Positions 45,340 to 57,463 of a DNA stretch of 64,000 nucleotides are shown here, piece by piece (position 1 is the first letter of the stretch; each line of letters opens with the position of its first letter). The stretch is from Stictocephala bisonia. Its lineage: Eukaryota > Arthropoda > Insecta > Hemiptera > Membracidae. The notes under the pieces were generated by a model. The model had not been told where the DNA came from. It made no database searches and was given only the letters and a program-made list of their open reading frames with translations. Location of the stretch: NCBI GenBank assembly GCA_035578905.1, contig JAQJVL010000260.1, positions 62,001 through 126,000 on the forward strand, read 5' to 3'. The translations under genes and the position numbers were made by a program.

Positions 45340-45907
45340 TGTTAGGTAATAATATAATTGTATATATGTGATATATTACGTAATTTTAATATTTGATTTA
45401 TTTCATTTACATTTAATTCTAACCAAAAGGGAGAGAGGGAGTTATCTAGCCCAAGAATACACATCACCCCATATCAAACTTGAGCTCTCATTGTTTATCC
45501 CAATAGACTCCCCTCGGTAAGGTCCACACAACCTCGTGAGCCTCACTCACAGTCCAGCTCTTTGTCCAACAACTCACTGTCTGACTGTTCTGTCAAAGGT
45601 CTCTCTTGCCCTTGTTACTCATTTTTTAACTGTTTAATTAATTGTTCTGTTTTCTAAATTCGTTTTCAATTCTTTAAAAGTTTTTCTATTTCTAAATTTT
45701 CAATTCATTTCAACATTTAATTCAGTGCTCTTTAGTGTTCTTCACCTCACTTCCAGACTTCCAAGACCTTCATTGGGTGGTGCGCGGTCGGTCTTCTGGA
45801 GATTCGTTACGTTTGTGCTTCCACGGCCTTTCGTTAATCTCCTAGAACAACTGGACTGGACTCTCAAAAGTGTCATTAAGTACTCTTTTTTCGACAAGTG
45901 GTCAAAC
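45340..45907 (+). repeat. BEL/Pao 5' LTR
   Basis: Starts TGTTAGGTAATAATATAATT and shares order and near-identity with 54359-54985 to the end GACAAGTGGTCAAAC. It contains several TTTAATT/TTTTAAAT AT boxes and CAGTGCTCTTTAGTGTTCTT near its 3' third. Most differences from the other LTR are substitutions, short indels, and an 85-base insert in the 3' LTR. No clear 4-6 base target duplication is seen at the outer borders. Confidence 0.88.
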
Positions 45908-46289
45908 TCACTCACTCAATAACTAATTTATTCTCTTTGAATATAACTGTCAAATTTGTTCAAAATTGTTTATTGTTGTGTTTTCCAAAGGAAAGAAAAC
46001 TTACCCTTTGATCATTTTCTATGTTTTTAAAGTTTGTGAAAATTCATAGATTGCTTTTGTGTCATTCTCTTTAAAACTATGTTAATAACTAAGATTAGGC
46101 TTCTTTTTGATCTTCTGAGACTTCTTATTAATTGATTAAATATCTCGTGTTTCATTGTTTACAAAAGAATAGGCCTATTTATGCTATTGATGTTTCTGGC
46201 TTTTTTGTTTGTATTACTATCTCTTGAAATAAGGTATTTAATTATCTCACCAAGCCTCCTTATGTGGGTAATTTTAACAGTGTCATTTA
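45908..46289 (+). other. BEL 5' leader between LTR and LINE B
   Basis: AT-rich non-coding stretch. No convincing primer-binding site complementary to a tRNA 3' end right after the LTR. Confidence 0.4.
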
Positions 46290-48970
46290 CTCACGTGTAA
46301 CTTCTAGTAGGCATATACAGATCACCCAGCTCTAATGTAGATATCTTTTTGGACAGGTTAGAATATTTAATAGAAAAAATAAACAGAAACAACTCTCAAA
46401 TCATAGTTGCAGGGGATTTAAATATTAATGTGTTAGTAAATAGTAAAGATCATACTAATTTGAAACATCTTCTAAAACGCAATAATATGTATTACTCAGT
46501 TAATTTTCCAACTCGAGTTTTTAATAGTTCAATTTCTGCACTGGATAATTTTTTAACTAACATGAGAAAGAATCATGTAAGAGTTGAAGGTTTGATTACT
46601 ATGCTATCTGACCATGATGGACAGATCTTTGAAATTTTAAATGTGAATAGAAACCAAAACAACCAACATTTATCAGATATACGCCATGATTTCTCAAAAA
46701 TAAACAATGAATCATTCCAAATGAGTTTAGAACAAGAGACATGGAAAGAGGTATACTTTGCTCCAGTGGAAAAAAAGTACAATGTTTTTAATACTATTTT
46801 TACTCAATATTTTAATATGTCATTTCCAAAGAAAGTTTTTAAAATTAAGTTAAGAGAAAGGAGCTGGATAAATGATGAGCTTAAAGAGGAAAAGATGAAT
46901 ATTATAGGTTTATGTAAACTTTCAAGAATTTTTAAAATAGTAAATTATTAGAAGAAATTAAATACAGACAAAAAGCTTATAAGAGGAAAATAATAGATGC
47001 AAAAAAAACACTTTGTTAATAATAAAATTCAAAATTCCAAAAATGTTCCGCGAACTACGTGGAATATAATTAACACAGAAATTGGCTGTAAAAGAATTAA
47101 TGTAGATAAAAACATTATAATAAAAGATGGTAGTATTGCATTTACAAATCCCAAACTCATATCAAACATATTCAATGATTATTTTATAAGTATAGCAAAT
47201 TCTTGTACAAATACGTTTCCTATTGACCATAACAAACTAAATAATAGAAAAGATAGCTCAGTTTTAACTATTAAAAATATTTTCCACTTACAGCCAACAA
47301 ACACAAAAGAAATTGAGCAAATTATAAATTCTTTCGAAAATAAAAATTACAGTGGTTATGATGGGGTACCTATGACAGTAATAAAACATTCATATAAACA
47401 GCTAAGTCATATTTTGGTTCACCTAGTAAACTCTTCTTTTTCATCTGGAATTTTCCCCAATCCATTAAAAATTGCCAAAGTTTTACCAATTTATAAAAAA
47501 GGTGATTCCACACAAGTAAGTAACTATCGGCCCATCTCACTTCTTCCAGTAATTTCAAAAATGTTTGAAAAAGTAGTAAATACCAGACTTGTCTCATTCC
47601 TTGAATCTAATAAAGTTATAGAAAATGAACAACATGGATTTCGGATTGGAAAATCAACAATAACAGCAGCAGCCGATTTTGTCAATTCAATAATAAATTC
47701 AATAGATGAAGGTAAAACTGTCATTGGTATTTTCATGCATCTGTCAAAGGCATTTGACAGTGTCTGTCATTCCACTCTCCTACTATCTTGCAAAGCTTGG
47801 GCATTGGAGGCACTTCATTGGCTTGGTTCAGATCATATTTGCAGAATAGACAACAATATGTTGAAATTGTTTTCAAAAATTCTAAAACCATTACAAGAAG
47901 TAGGTCCACATTAAAACCAGTGAAGTATGGGATACCACAAGGATCAATTCTTGGTCCCTTACTATTTATATGTTATCTAAACGGTCTGAACAACAAATTA
48001 AGTTTTTCCCCCTTAACATATGTATGTCTATATGCAGATGATTTAACCCTAAAAATATCTGGTTATTCACAAGAAGATGTTGATATAAAGTCACTTGTCG
48101 AATTGGCAAATATTCAGCAACATCTTAATGACCCTAATTTGATTCTTAATCCAGAGAAAACTAAATATATACACTTTAAAACCAGGCAGACTAGAAGTGA
48201 CTCCTCAAATTACCATAAATGATATAGAAATAGAAAAAAAGAGGAAATGAAATTCTTAGGATTACTCATTGATAGTTCATTGAGTTGGAATGGCCATATT
48301 AATTATATTCTAGGTAAAATAAACTCTGGATTATATGCATTAAGAAAAATGGCAGTAATATGTAGCATTTCAGTTTTAAAACAGATATATTTTTCTCATA
48401 TACACTCTCATATAACCTTTGGAATTTGTGTTTATGGTGCAACAAAGAAAGAAAATTTAGATAGGATTTTAAAAACTAAAAAAAAGCAATTAGGATTATG
48501 CTTAACTTAAAGTCAGATGCATCTGTAAAAAAATTGTTTAAAGAACTAAACATATTAACAGTATATGGTCAATATATTTATGAAACAATAATGTATGTTA
48601 AAAAGAATCAACAACGCAATTTAAGACATTCAAATCTGACACATAACTATAACACAAGAAGAAAAAAATGAAACTATATTTTTTCAACATAGATTACAGT
48701 TTTTTAAAAAGAATATATATTTTAACGGTCTCAGATTTTTGAACAGTATTCCTCATAATATAAGAACTTTTGAATCTCACAACAAATTTTCTCAAGTGCT
48801 AAAACAGTTTTTAATTGATTTGACACTGTATGCAATTGATGAGTTTGAAGATTGCAACTAAAACAATGTATTCTAATGTAGGTCCTTATATTTAGTTTCT
48901 TGTAAATGACACTATTCAATGTACTCTGTATGTACTTTTTATGAATAAAGATATTTTGATTTTGATTTTC
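46290..48970 (+). mobile_element. LINE B (innermost level), CR1/Jockey type
   Basis: Endonuclease part from about 46300 (IYRSPSSNVDIFL, VAGDLNINVLV, FPTRVFNSSISALDNFL, MLSDHDG) in the frame 46349-46951. RT follows from 46997: ENKNYSGYDGVPMTVIKHSY, NYRPISLLPVISKMFEKVV, HGFRIGKSTI, FMHLSKAFDSV (catalytic first Asp replaced, MHLSKAFDSV instead of LDLSKAFDSV), YGIPQGSILGPLLF, YADDLTLKI at 48030, then KFLGLLIDSSLSWNGHIN and YGATKKENLDRIL. Frameshifts near 46950, 47780, 48220 and 48480. Ends with TGAATAAAGATATTTTGATT and a (TTTTGA)n tail at 48945-48970. Same clade as 26224-28310. Confidence 0.85.
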
Positions 48971-48974
48971 TCTT

Positions 48975-50200
48975 CTCAAAGTACGTTTCAACAAATTGAA
49001 GTGCATTCTCGATGAATTCTCTAACCAAACTGAACCTCTAACCTCTGTGCAAATTAAATAACTAAATGCCTTCTCTAATGAAATAAAAAAGAAAAAGGCT
49101 GATTTTGATAACAACCTCCAACGTGTTTTAGTTCTAGATTCTGAAGATAGTGTATCAGATGAAACTTTATCGTCTGATCAAGATGAAATTTAAACTTTGT
49201 TCGCCTACTTGTCAATTATCATAGACGTATTTATGCCTCCTCCCGCACCAAAAACACCTAGCTCGCTAAGTGATAGCAGTACTTTTTTACACTCTGGAGC
49301 CTCTTTAGTTAGGTTACCAAAAATATATTTGAAAAAGTTTGCTGGTGACCTCTTAATGTGGACAAGTTTTATAGATCTGTTTGATACGACAATTCATCGG
49401 AACGCAAGCTATGTAGTGTAGCTAAGTTCCAGTACTTACTCAGTGTGTTACAGTGTTACGCTTTGACCTTAGTAAAAAGTTTGACTCTGTCTACCCCTAA
49501 TTATCTCGCGGCTCATAATTTACCGCGAGATATATATCACAATACTTGCAGGTTGCAATCTCTATACCTCAATCAACTCTTAGACTTACCTTCTGTTAGT
49601 GCTACGTTTTTGAAAAGACTTAGACAATTCGTTAACATTTTTACTGAACATTCAGTGGCATTGGGATGTGATGTTACTCAAAACAATCCGCTTTTATCTG
49701 CGTTATTGTTGTGCAAACTTGACAATGAGCTCTGTAAAAAACTTGAAAGTTTTCGACCTAACTTGAATGAAGACTTTAGTCCTCACTCTTTGCCTAGTGT
49801 TGAAGAATTAGTAAAATATTTGAACATTGAGTGCTCACAAACTGAATACGCTAATAAACACAACTCCTTTTGTGAACAAAAAGGTTTCATCGCAATTACA
49901 AACTCAACCAAAAAGCACTTTGGTAAAAAAGGTGAATTTTTATCTAGTGGTGTCTCTATGATCACAGCACAAACCAGTCCCCATTCACAGTCGGGAACTA
50001 ATAAATACAATACCTGGCACTGCTTTGCCTGTAACAAAACAGGTCAAAATATATGCTTGTGATGTATTTAAAAACAAGACACCTCATGAAAGACACGAGT
50101 TGGTAAAACAACACTACCGTTGTTTCTCATGCCTTGGTAATCACAGTTCGAAAGATTGTCAATCGCAATCCACATGTAACAAACATCATCTTATAATGCT
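48975..50200 (+). pseudogene. BEL/Pao gag (broken)
   Basis: Gag text resumes right after LINE B: FNKLKCILDEFSNQTEPLTS, a coiled segment, then LPKIYLKKFAGDLLMWTSFI with the BEL gag landmark L-P-K-x-x-L-x-x-F-x-G-D-x-x-x-W (about 49315-49375). After a frameshift near 49410 come KFQYLLSVLQ-type text, a 205-codon frame (49445-50062) with SVEELVKYLNIECSQTE, and two CCHC-like knuckles (WHCFACNKTGQNIC; YRCFSCLGNHSSKDC at 50115-50160). Role in life: particle assembly and RNA packaging. Confidence 0.8.
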
Positions 50201-50299
50201 GTATTTTGATGTTAACCTCCCTCGTCAATCTTTACGAGCTACTCATGCACCCTCTAAATCTCAAGGTCAACCTAATGTTACCTCTAATGTTGTAAATAC

Positions 50300-53200
50300 T
50301 ACCTCATCTCTCTTTGTCTCTTTTGCTGATGTGTTAAGTAGCTTGAGCTCTCTCTCTCTTCATGTAATTATACTGTGTTACTTGGTACAACTTTAACTAA
50401 GTTGACCACTTCTCACGTATATAGAGCACTACTTGACACGGTCTCTATGTGTGAACATCTCTCTGAACATGCTGCTAATATCTTGAATGACAAGCGACAT
50501 GCTTCAAAACTAAAAATATTTGGACTCACTCAACACTCCTCGTCTAAAATAGGAGCAATGTAGCTAAATTTAGAAACTCTCTGGCCGTTCTCTGGCTAAC
50601 AATCATCAAATACATTTTTTAAATAAAATCTCAATGGATTTACCATGCACTCATATCTCATCTGAAGCGGGGTATAAGGTCAAGCCTTATACACTCACTG
50701 ACCCTTCCTTTCACTTACCTGGTGGCATTGATGTACTAATAGGTAGCTATCTATTACCTCTAATTCTTACTCAGGAAAATCATTCTCTTGGACCTCATAT
50801 GCCTCATGTGATAGGCACAAACTTAAGCTATGTACTCATGGGTCAAGCTCCCTGTGTTTCGACTACAGACGCTGCTGTAAATGTTTCAATATCTCTATTG
50901 TCCACTACGGATGATCTCTTACACTTATCTCTACAAAGATTCTGGCAGCAAGAAGAAGCACCTCCAATCAGTGTTAAATCACAAGAAGAACTCACTTGAG
51001 ACGAATACTTTGTAAAAACTCATACTCGTGACTGAACCGGTCACTATGTTGTGCGACTTCCATTCAAAAAGGATCCCTCTACTCTTGGCCTCTCTAGGTT
51101 TACTGCTGAAAAGCATTTACCTTCTCTTGAATAAAAATTTACCACACAACCTCAGTTCGCTCAACTCTAAATATCAAGTTCATGTCTAAATATAAATCTC
51201 TTGGTCATATTACCAAAATAGATCATGTCGATGACACCCCTCACTATTTTCTTCCCCATCATGACGTGTTGAAAGACTCTAGTAGTACAACAAAATTTAG
51301 GACTGTATTTGATGCCAGTAGTAACATTCCTGTCACCGGTAGAAAGTTACAGACTGATATTTGTGACATTATTTTGAATTTCTGGTCTCATAAAATAGTG
51401 TTCTCATGTGATATACGTCAGATGTATCGTCAGATAAAAATCCATCCTGACGACCAACGTTTTCAACTTATCTTGTGACGTGATGACCCTGCCACAGAAA
51501 TCTCTACCTTTCAACTCACCACTGTCACATATGGGATGAACAGCTCTCCTTACTTAGCAATCAAAACTCTGACTCAACTTGTGAAAGATGATGGTGCTGA
51601 CTTCCTTCAGGCTGCTCACTCACTACGTCATACCTATTGGAAGCTGCTCTCGAGCTTCAAGACCAGCTCATCCAACTCTTGGGTCGTGGCGGCTTCGAAC
51701 CTTGAAAGTAGGCGTTCAACTCCAACCAGCTCCTAGACAGGTTCCCTTCCGAACATTTGGAGACTCCTAGTGTCTTGCAAGAAGCTCAACTTCACCAGTT
51801 CTCCATCCTGGGTCTACACTGGTATCCTGAAAAGGACTGCTTTCGCTATGCTTATGAGGCAGACAAATTACATAAAACGACAATCTATGTTATGTCTCAT
51901 TGCTAAATTGTATGATTCGTGTGGTTTTCTAGCTCCATTAATGCTATATGCAGCTCCTACGGGCTCAAGGCCTGAACTGGGACGAATCTCTCTCTCCTGA
52001 TCTCGCCAATAAATGGCACCTATTTATTAACGATACTAGTCATTATCCCTCTCTACTTAAGATACCTCAAGCATTTTCACTAGACCACGCTGCTGTAATT
52101 GAACTCCACAGCTTTTCTGATGCCTCAGAATGTGGTTGTGCTTGCATGTGGTTGCAAAAATGTTGTTAAAAACTCGTGTGGCCCCACTGAAAAAGATGAC
52201 CCTATCTTGTTTAGAACACTGTAGATATTATCTTTTGGCCAAGCTAATGGATTTTTGCCTTAGACAGTTTTCTCACCTCAAGATTAATGAACTCTGGTGT
52301 GACTCTTTGGTATGGCTACCAACACCACACTACAGATTAAAAATCTTTGTAGCAAATTGTGTCGCTCAAACTCAAGAAATCATCCCTGGTTATCATTGGC
52401 GACATATTAAAGGTATGGATAACCGATCCGGTTGTGCTTCCCGAGATGTTCTTGCATCTCAACTCATTAACCACCCACTGTGTTGTTACGACCCTTCATG
52501 GATACGTCTAGCTAAGCCTCAATGGACGATTCCTAACTTCACTCTGATGGAACCTCAATTTGCGAATGGAAAATACTCTCAAAATATTCCTCATGGGTAA
52601 AACTCACTCGGGTCTTAGCATATGTGTTACGCTTTGTTATCTTGTGTCGATCAAAAAAAGGTATCCTTGGACATTTACGCGTCAGTGAATTTAATGTTGC
52701 TGAATTAACTGTTTTCAAACTAGTGCAACGTTCTGCCTTTAGTGAGGACATTAAATCACTTAGGAAAGACTCTGTGTGATCCAGAAAATTGACTCCATTT
52801 CTAGACTCTGACGGACTTATACGTGTTGGTGGTAGATTGTCACAATGTAATCTCTCACATGACATACGTCATCCCATTGTGCTTCCCAAACGGCATCATG
52901 TTGTAAATCTGTTGATAGACTTTTATCATCATACTCATCTCCATTCTGGACCTCAATTAACACAAGCACTACTAACAAGCAAATTCTGGATATTATGTCC
53001 TAGAAGTGCTATTCGCTCACGTATTTTCCAGTGTCTTGTGTGCTTTAAGAATAAGCCAAAAACAAAACCCCTCCTATGGGTGATTTACCTTCATATCGTG
53101 TTAAGCCAGATTGACCGTTTTTATCAACAGCTATGTGTTACAGCAGCGTGGGCTAGCGGAAATACTCAAGGTATCTTATGTTGAGAGGGATAACGACTAG

Positions 53201-54200
53201 TATCGTTAATAAATAGGAGGTGCCATTTATCGGCGAGATCAGAAGAGAGAGATTCATCCCAGTTCAGGCCTTGAGCCCATAGCAGCTGCATAAAGCGTTT
53301 AGCTATCATGATTAAGCATGATGTAGCATTCACTGTCAAGTTTCACAATCTCAGGACAATGCGACACATTAAAGTCTACTTGTGCACTTTTATTTGCATA
53401 GTCATTAAAGCCGTTCATACAGAGACTGATAAATGATCAGCGGTTCATACAGAGACAGACACATCACGACTGATCTCACTACGGGAGGCGTTATTGCCTC
53501 TCTTACACGTTTTGTGTCTAGACGTGGTCTATGCTCAGATATTTATTCAGACTGTGGAACTAACTTCGTAGGCACAGAATCAGTGCTACGAAAAGTGATT
53601 CATGAATCAACTCTCACCTGATGCACAGGACAAAATTGTTCATTTTACCTCTTTCCTAGGAATTACTTTCCATTTTAACCCCCCAGCCCCACCTCATCAG
53701 AGTGGACTGTGGGAAAGTGCGGTTAAAAGTGCAAAATACCATCTCAAATGAGTGATTAATGAAACCGTGCTCACCTTACCACAATTTCAGACTCTTGTCA
53801 ATACAAGTAGAGGCGAAGCTAAATTCTAACCTTCTTACCACTCTTAGTTTGGACCCTTCCAAAACCTTAGTTTTAACACCTGGTCATTTCTTGGTTGGTG
53901 CTCCTCTGGCTGCTCTACCAGAACCTTATCTCTCTGAAGGTGCCACTGGCAATTGGAGTACCTCCACTCTCTACAGCAACGTTCCAAATGAACTACTCCC
54001 TATGAGAATCTCAAAACTGAAGAGCTCGTCTTGGTGCACTCCTCGACGTCACCACTCACCTGGCCTCTTGGGCGGATAACTAACGTTCACCCTCGATCTG
54101 ACGGTACTATACGAGTGGTCACAATCAAGACTTCTTCAGGGACTTAAATTCAACCTGCAGTTAAGGTCTTCCCTCTGCCAGTGGACCAACTGGACTCTTT
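50300..54200 (+). pseudogene. BEL/Pao pol (protease, RT, RNase H, integrase), inactive
   Basis: Order on the + strand: protease-like LLGTTLTKL..VYRALLDTVSM (Asp-Thr, expected D-S/T-G degraded) at 50375-50450; LPGGIDVLIGSYLLPLIL at 50725; RT FRTVFDASSNIPVTGRKLQT and IVFSCDIRQMYRQIKIHPDD at 51295-51460; RNase H text LHSFSDASECGCACMWLQ at 52100 and WLPTPHYRLKIFVANCV; an integrase HHCC head (HHVVNLLIDFYHHTHLHSG, then CLVCFKNK, 52900-53050) and DDE core text (SDCGTNFVG at 53550, PPHQSGLWESAVKSAKYHL at 53690). Stops at 50998, 51476, 52598 and elsewhere. The YVDD-containing segment is missing near 51635. Confidence 0.82.
53160..53295 (-). repeat. Inverted copy of a BEL pol segment
   Basis: The complement of 53160-53295 matches 51945-52075 of the same element (GGGCTCAAGGCCTGAACTGG, AATGGCACCT..TTTATTAACGATACTAGTC). 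About 130 bases, with some mismatches. The inverted copy separates the integrase zinc head from the catalytic core, so integrase is disrupted. Confidence 0.82.
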
Positions 54201-54358
54201 TAATTTTAAGACTTTTATGTAATCTTAAACCATGTAACTTATAATTTATTTTAGGTTATAGTTTTGAAACACCTTAGCCACTATTACTCTATTAGTGTAC
54301 AAATTTAATGTTTCCATTTATCTCTCTATTGAAGTTACTAACTTCAAGGTGGCCGGTA

Positions 54359-54985
54359 TGTTAGGTAATAAAATAATTGTATATATGTGATGTATTACGT
54401 AATTTTAGTATTTGATTTATTTAATTTACATTTAACTCTAACCAAGAGCGAGTTATCTAGCCCAAGAATACACATCACCCCATATCAAACTCGAGCTCTC
54501 ATTGGTTATCCCAAATAGACTCCCCTCGGGTAAGGTCCACACGACCTTGTGAGATTCACAGTCCAACTTTGTCCAACAACTCACTTTCTGACTGTTCTGT
54601 CAAGGGCCTCTGTTGCCCTTGTTACACAATTTTTTAATTAGTTGTTCTGTTTTATAAATTTGTTTTCAATTCTTTAAAAGTTTTTCTATTTCTAAATTTT
54701 CAATTCATTTTAAAATTAAATTCAGTGCTCTTTAGTGTTCTTCAATTCACTTCCAGACCTCCAAGACCTTCATTGTACGGTGCGTGGTCGATCTTCTGGA
54801 CATTCTAATAAATTGACCACCTGTTTGCTACAGCATATCCAGTAACAGTGCAAATGTAATAGTGACAATAAATAATTTGATTTCATACGTACATGCTTCC
54901 GCGGCCTTTCATCATCCTCCTAGAACAACTGGACTGGACTCTCAGAAGTGTCATTAAGTACTCTTTTTTCGACAAGTGGTCAAAC
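54359..54985 (+). repeat. BEL/Pao 3' LTR
   Basis: Partner of the 5' LTR; starts TGTTAGGTAATAAAATAATT, ends GACAAGTGGTCAAAC. It carries an 85-base insert near 54805-54890 (AATAAATTGACCACCTGTTT...) absent from the 5' LTR, and several substitutions. Confidence 0.88.
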
Positions 54986-54986
54986 A

Positions 54987-55090
54987 ACCTCTGAGATAAG
55001 TAAATTTATTGATTCTTTTATTTCTGCCCCTTTGCCTATCGTCTGCTTCGGTAGAGCAGTGGTCCTCCTTTTTCTAATTCAGCATTATTA
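54987..55090 (+). mobile_element. LINE A, continuation after the BEL insertion
   Basis: TSEISKFIDSFISAPLPIV reads in the + strand after the 3' LTR. It plausibly continues the LINE A C-terminal region that ended at 45339. Assignment rests on continuity across the LTR element. Confidence 0.45.
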
Positions 55091-55150
55091 ACTCTCTATC
55101 CAACAAGTGCATAGAGTTATTCATGATTTCATTTATTTATAAAGTCTTAA

Positions 55151-56156
55151 CCCGCCATCGGTAGCGTTGTTTCAACTGCCACGAGAGGTAGCGTGTATAG
55201 GCGCTACCTAACATCTGTTATTCTTGTGTTTTTGTTGTTTATGCGTTTGTTTTAACTATTAAAATTGCATTCTATTATTTGTTTAGTGTTTACTTTATCT
55301 CTAGGTATGCACATTTAATTTTTTTTGTCATATGTACTATCGAAAAAATAAATTTCACACCTTATAACTGTTACTTTTACTGTCAAATTTTATGTAGTCA
55401 TATCTGTGATGAATTACGAGAAACTACGAAACTGTTAAAGTTTTATTAGGATAAGGCATATAAATAATATAAATATATAGTTGTTATTTATATATATTTG
55501 AGTAAATAATATAATCTACACACATTGATAAACTTTGCAAATAGTCCAATTCTCTTTGTACCTCTCTCTGTTTACTCTTTTAGGCTGTATACGAAAATAA
55601 ACTTAAAATTGTTACTAGTTTCAATGATTGTATTTTAAAAACGTATTATCTAAAATTATAAAAAGGAATCAAATAAAAAAGCTAAAGGTTGTTAAAAAAA
55701 CTTATAATTAGTTGTCAAGAATTATATATAAAATACAAAAACCAATGAAATAACACAAATATTCACTCCATTATTTCATCTTCTTGGTGAAAACATATAA
55801 TAATAATACAACTATAATAATAAGACATTATAAGCTAAATCTAACACAATAAAAACACTAATAATAAAACAAAACTATAACGTCAACGGTATCGAGACGA
55901 GGCGGCAACTAACAATGTCTACGACGCGGTTGGTATCGTGGCTAGGCGCTGACTAACTACCCAGACATGGCGCACTTCCCCCACTCCTATACACGTCAAG
56001 TAACGATGAATCATACTCGTACAGTGGTAAAAATGTGACTCATATTCTCATTTGAGAATACCTAGAAGCGGAAGACCTTAAGTCTTAAGACAACAAACTT
56101 TTCAATACAACGATTGTTTTTGTTAGGTGCTACCTAGCAACGCTACCGATGGCGGG
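55151..56156. mobile_element. piggyBac-type MITE (1006 bp), well preserved ends
   Basis: TTAA at 55147-55150 and 56157-56160. Perfect 19-base terminal inverted repeat CCCGCCATCGGTAGCGTTG at both ends, plus a subterminal GCGCTACCTAACA / GTGCTACCTAACA pair. No transposase frame. TTAA target and CCC-starting ends place it in the piggyBac superfamily, non-autonomous. Interior is AT-rich except 55880-55990. Confidence 0.88.
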
Positions 56157-56489
56157 TTAAATAACGGCATTTATAGTCCTTTTTTTGCTTAGTAATATTT
56201 ATTTGTATCTACCTTATCGTAACGTTAGATCATCCAGTACATTCTTATTGCCGAGGTGGAAAACTGTTTCTCATTATAATTTTTCATTTTTTAAGCTTTG
56301 AGGCTAATTAATTTTCATTAATCCGTAGCTGATATTTTTAATGGTAGAATTAGAGTTTACCTAAATAAATGTGGCAACCATATGGTTTAATATAAGTTAT
56401 TTTGTGTAATTTTATAATAATATATTTATAGAAAAGTTGTAATTCCTAGGGCTGCTATTTATAATTAAGTTATAATATAAAATAACAAT

Positions 56490-57429
56490 TGAGCACCTTT
56501 TAACATTTTATTGAATTAACACTGACCAGTTTCGGCAATTATGCCCTTCATAGATGTTAACTTTCTAAACTGTTACAAAACAAATGAAATTAAATAAAAT
56601 ATTATTATAAAGAAAACATATGTTAAATTGGCAAATGTTTGTGATTTAGTGGTTAGTTGTCATTGTGTGTGTTATTTCTTATATGTATAATTGTTTTGAA
56701 TATTGGGTTTCTTTTTTGTATTAACATAGTGTTGATTAAATTGTTGGGATTTTCTTGGTTGTGTTTATAAATTTCAAGGTATTCTTGAGAATCTAGTCTT
56801 TTGCTTTTTGAACCGAATTTTATAATTTTCATGTTTGTGTAGTTGTGATTATTGTTTATTAACCCTTTGCACTCTGGACAAAAATGTTGGTCGGTGCCAA
56901 AAACTCCAGTCCATGTTAGTAAAGTACTAGCGAAAAACTCCAAGCCCATTTTGCCAATATTGTAAGGGTTTTATAAAAAATTCATAATTTAGTTATTTTA
57001 TAACTTAGAACTATGATTTACGTTTTGTTGTTTCTGTTATAATATTCTGCATGTAAAAAAAATAAAATTATAAAATTAAAATAATTTATATATATATATA
57101 TATTTTTTATGTTATTAAAAATGTATACCTAAATGGTTTTTAAAAAATTAACTTTGAACCCTTATAACTATAAAAAATTGCATTGACCTATTATAAATCA
57201 TTGTTATAATTATGTTCCTTGTATAATTACAAACTTTTATGCAAAATTTCATGCACTTAACTTCATAAATAAGTCCTTGGTAAGCATTTGTTGAAATCTT
57301 GACAAATTCTAAATTTTGCATATATACAGTGTATTATGTTCTCTGATCAACTTTGATTCTGCAGCACTAGTCTCATTTATTTTATAACTTCAAATGATGT
57401 ATAATGTATCAGTAACAATGAAAAATTCT

Positions 57430-57463
<34 letters not shown>

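Larger units (their letters stand above)
45340..54985 (+). mobile_element. BEL/Pao LTR retrotransposon, rearranged and interrupted
   Basis: Two LTRs flank gag-pol text in the BEL/Pao order (gag, zinc knuckles, protease, RT, RNase H, integrase). It sits inside LINE A, which resumes at 54987, and carries LINE B (46290-48970). Multiple stops and frameshifts, loss of the RT catalytic motif and an inverted pol fragment show that it cannot move by itself. No env-like frame seen. Confidence 0.88.

Noticed and set aside
45340..54985. Endogenous retrovirus with envelope
   Set aside because: gag-pol features are those of BEL/Pao and no envelope-like frame exists between pol and the 3' LTR.
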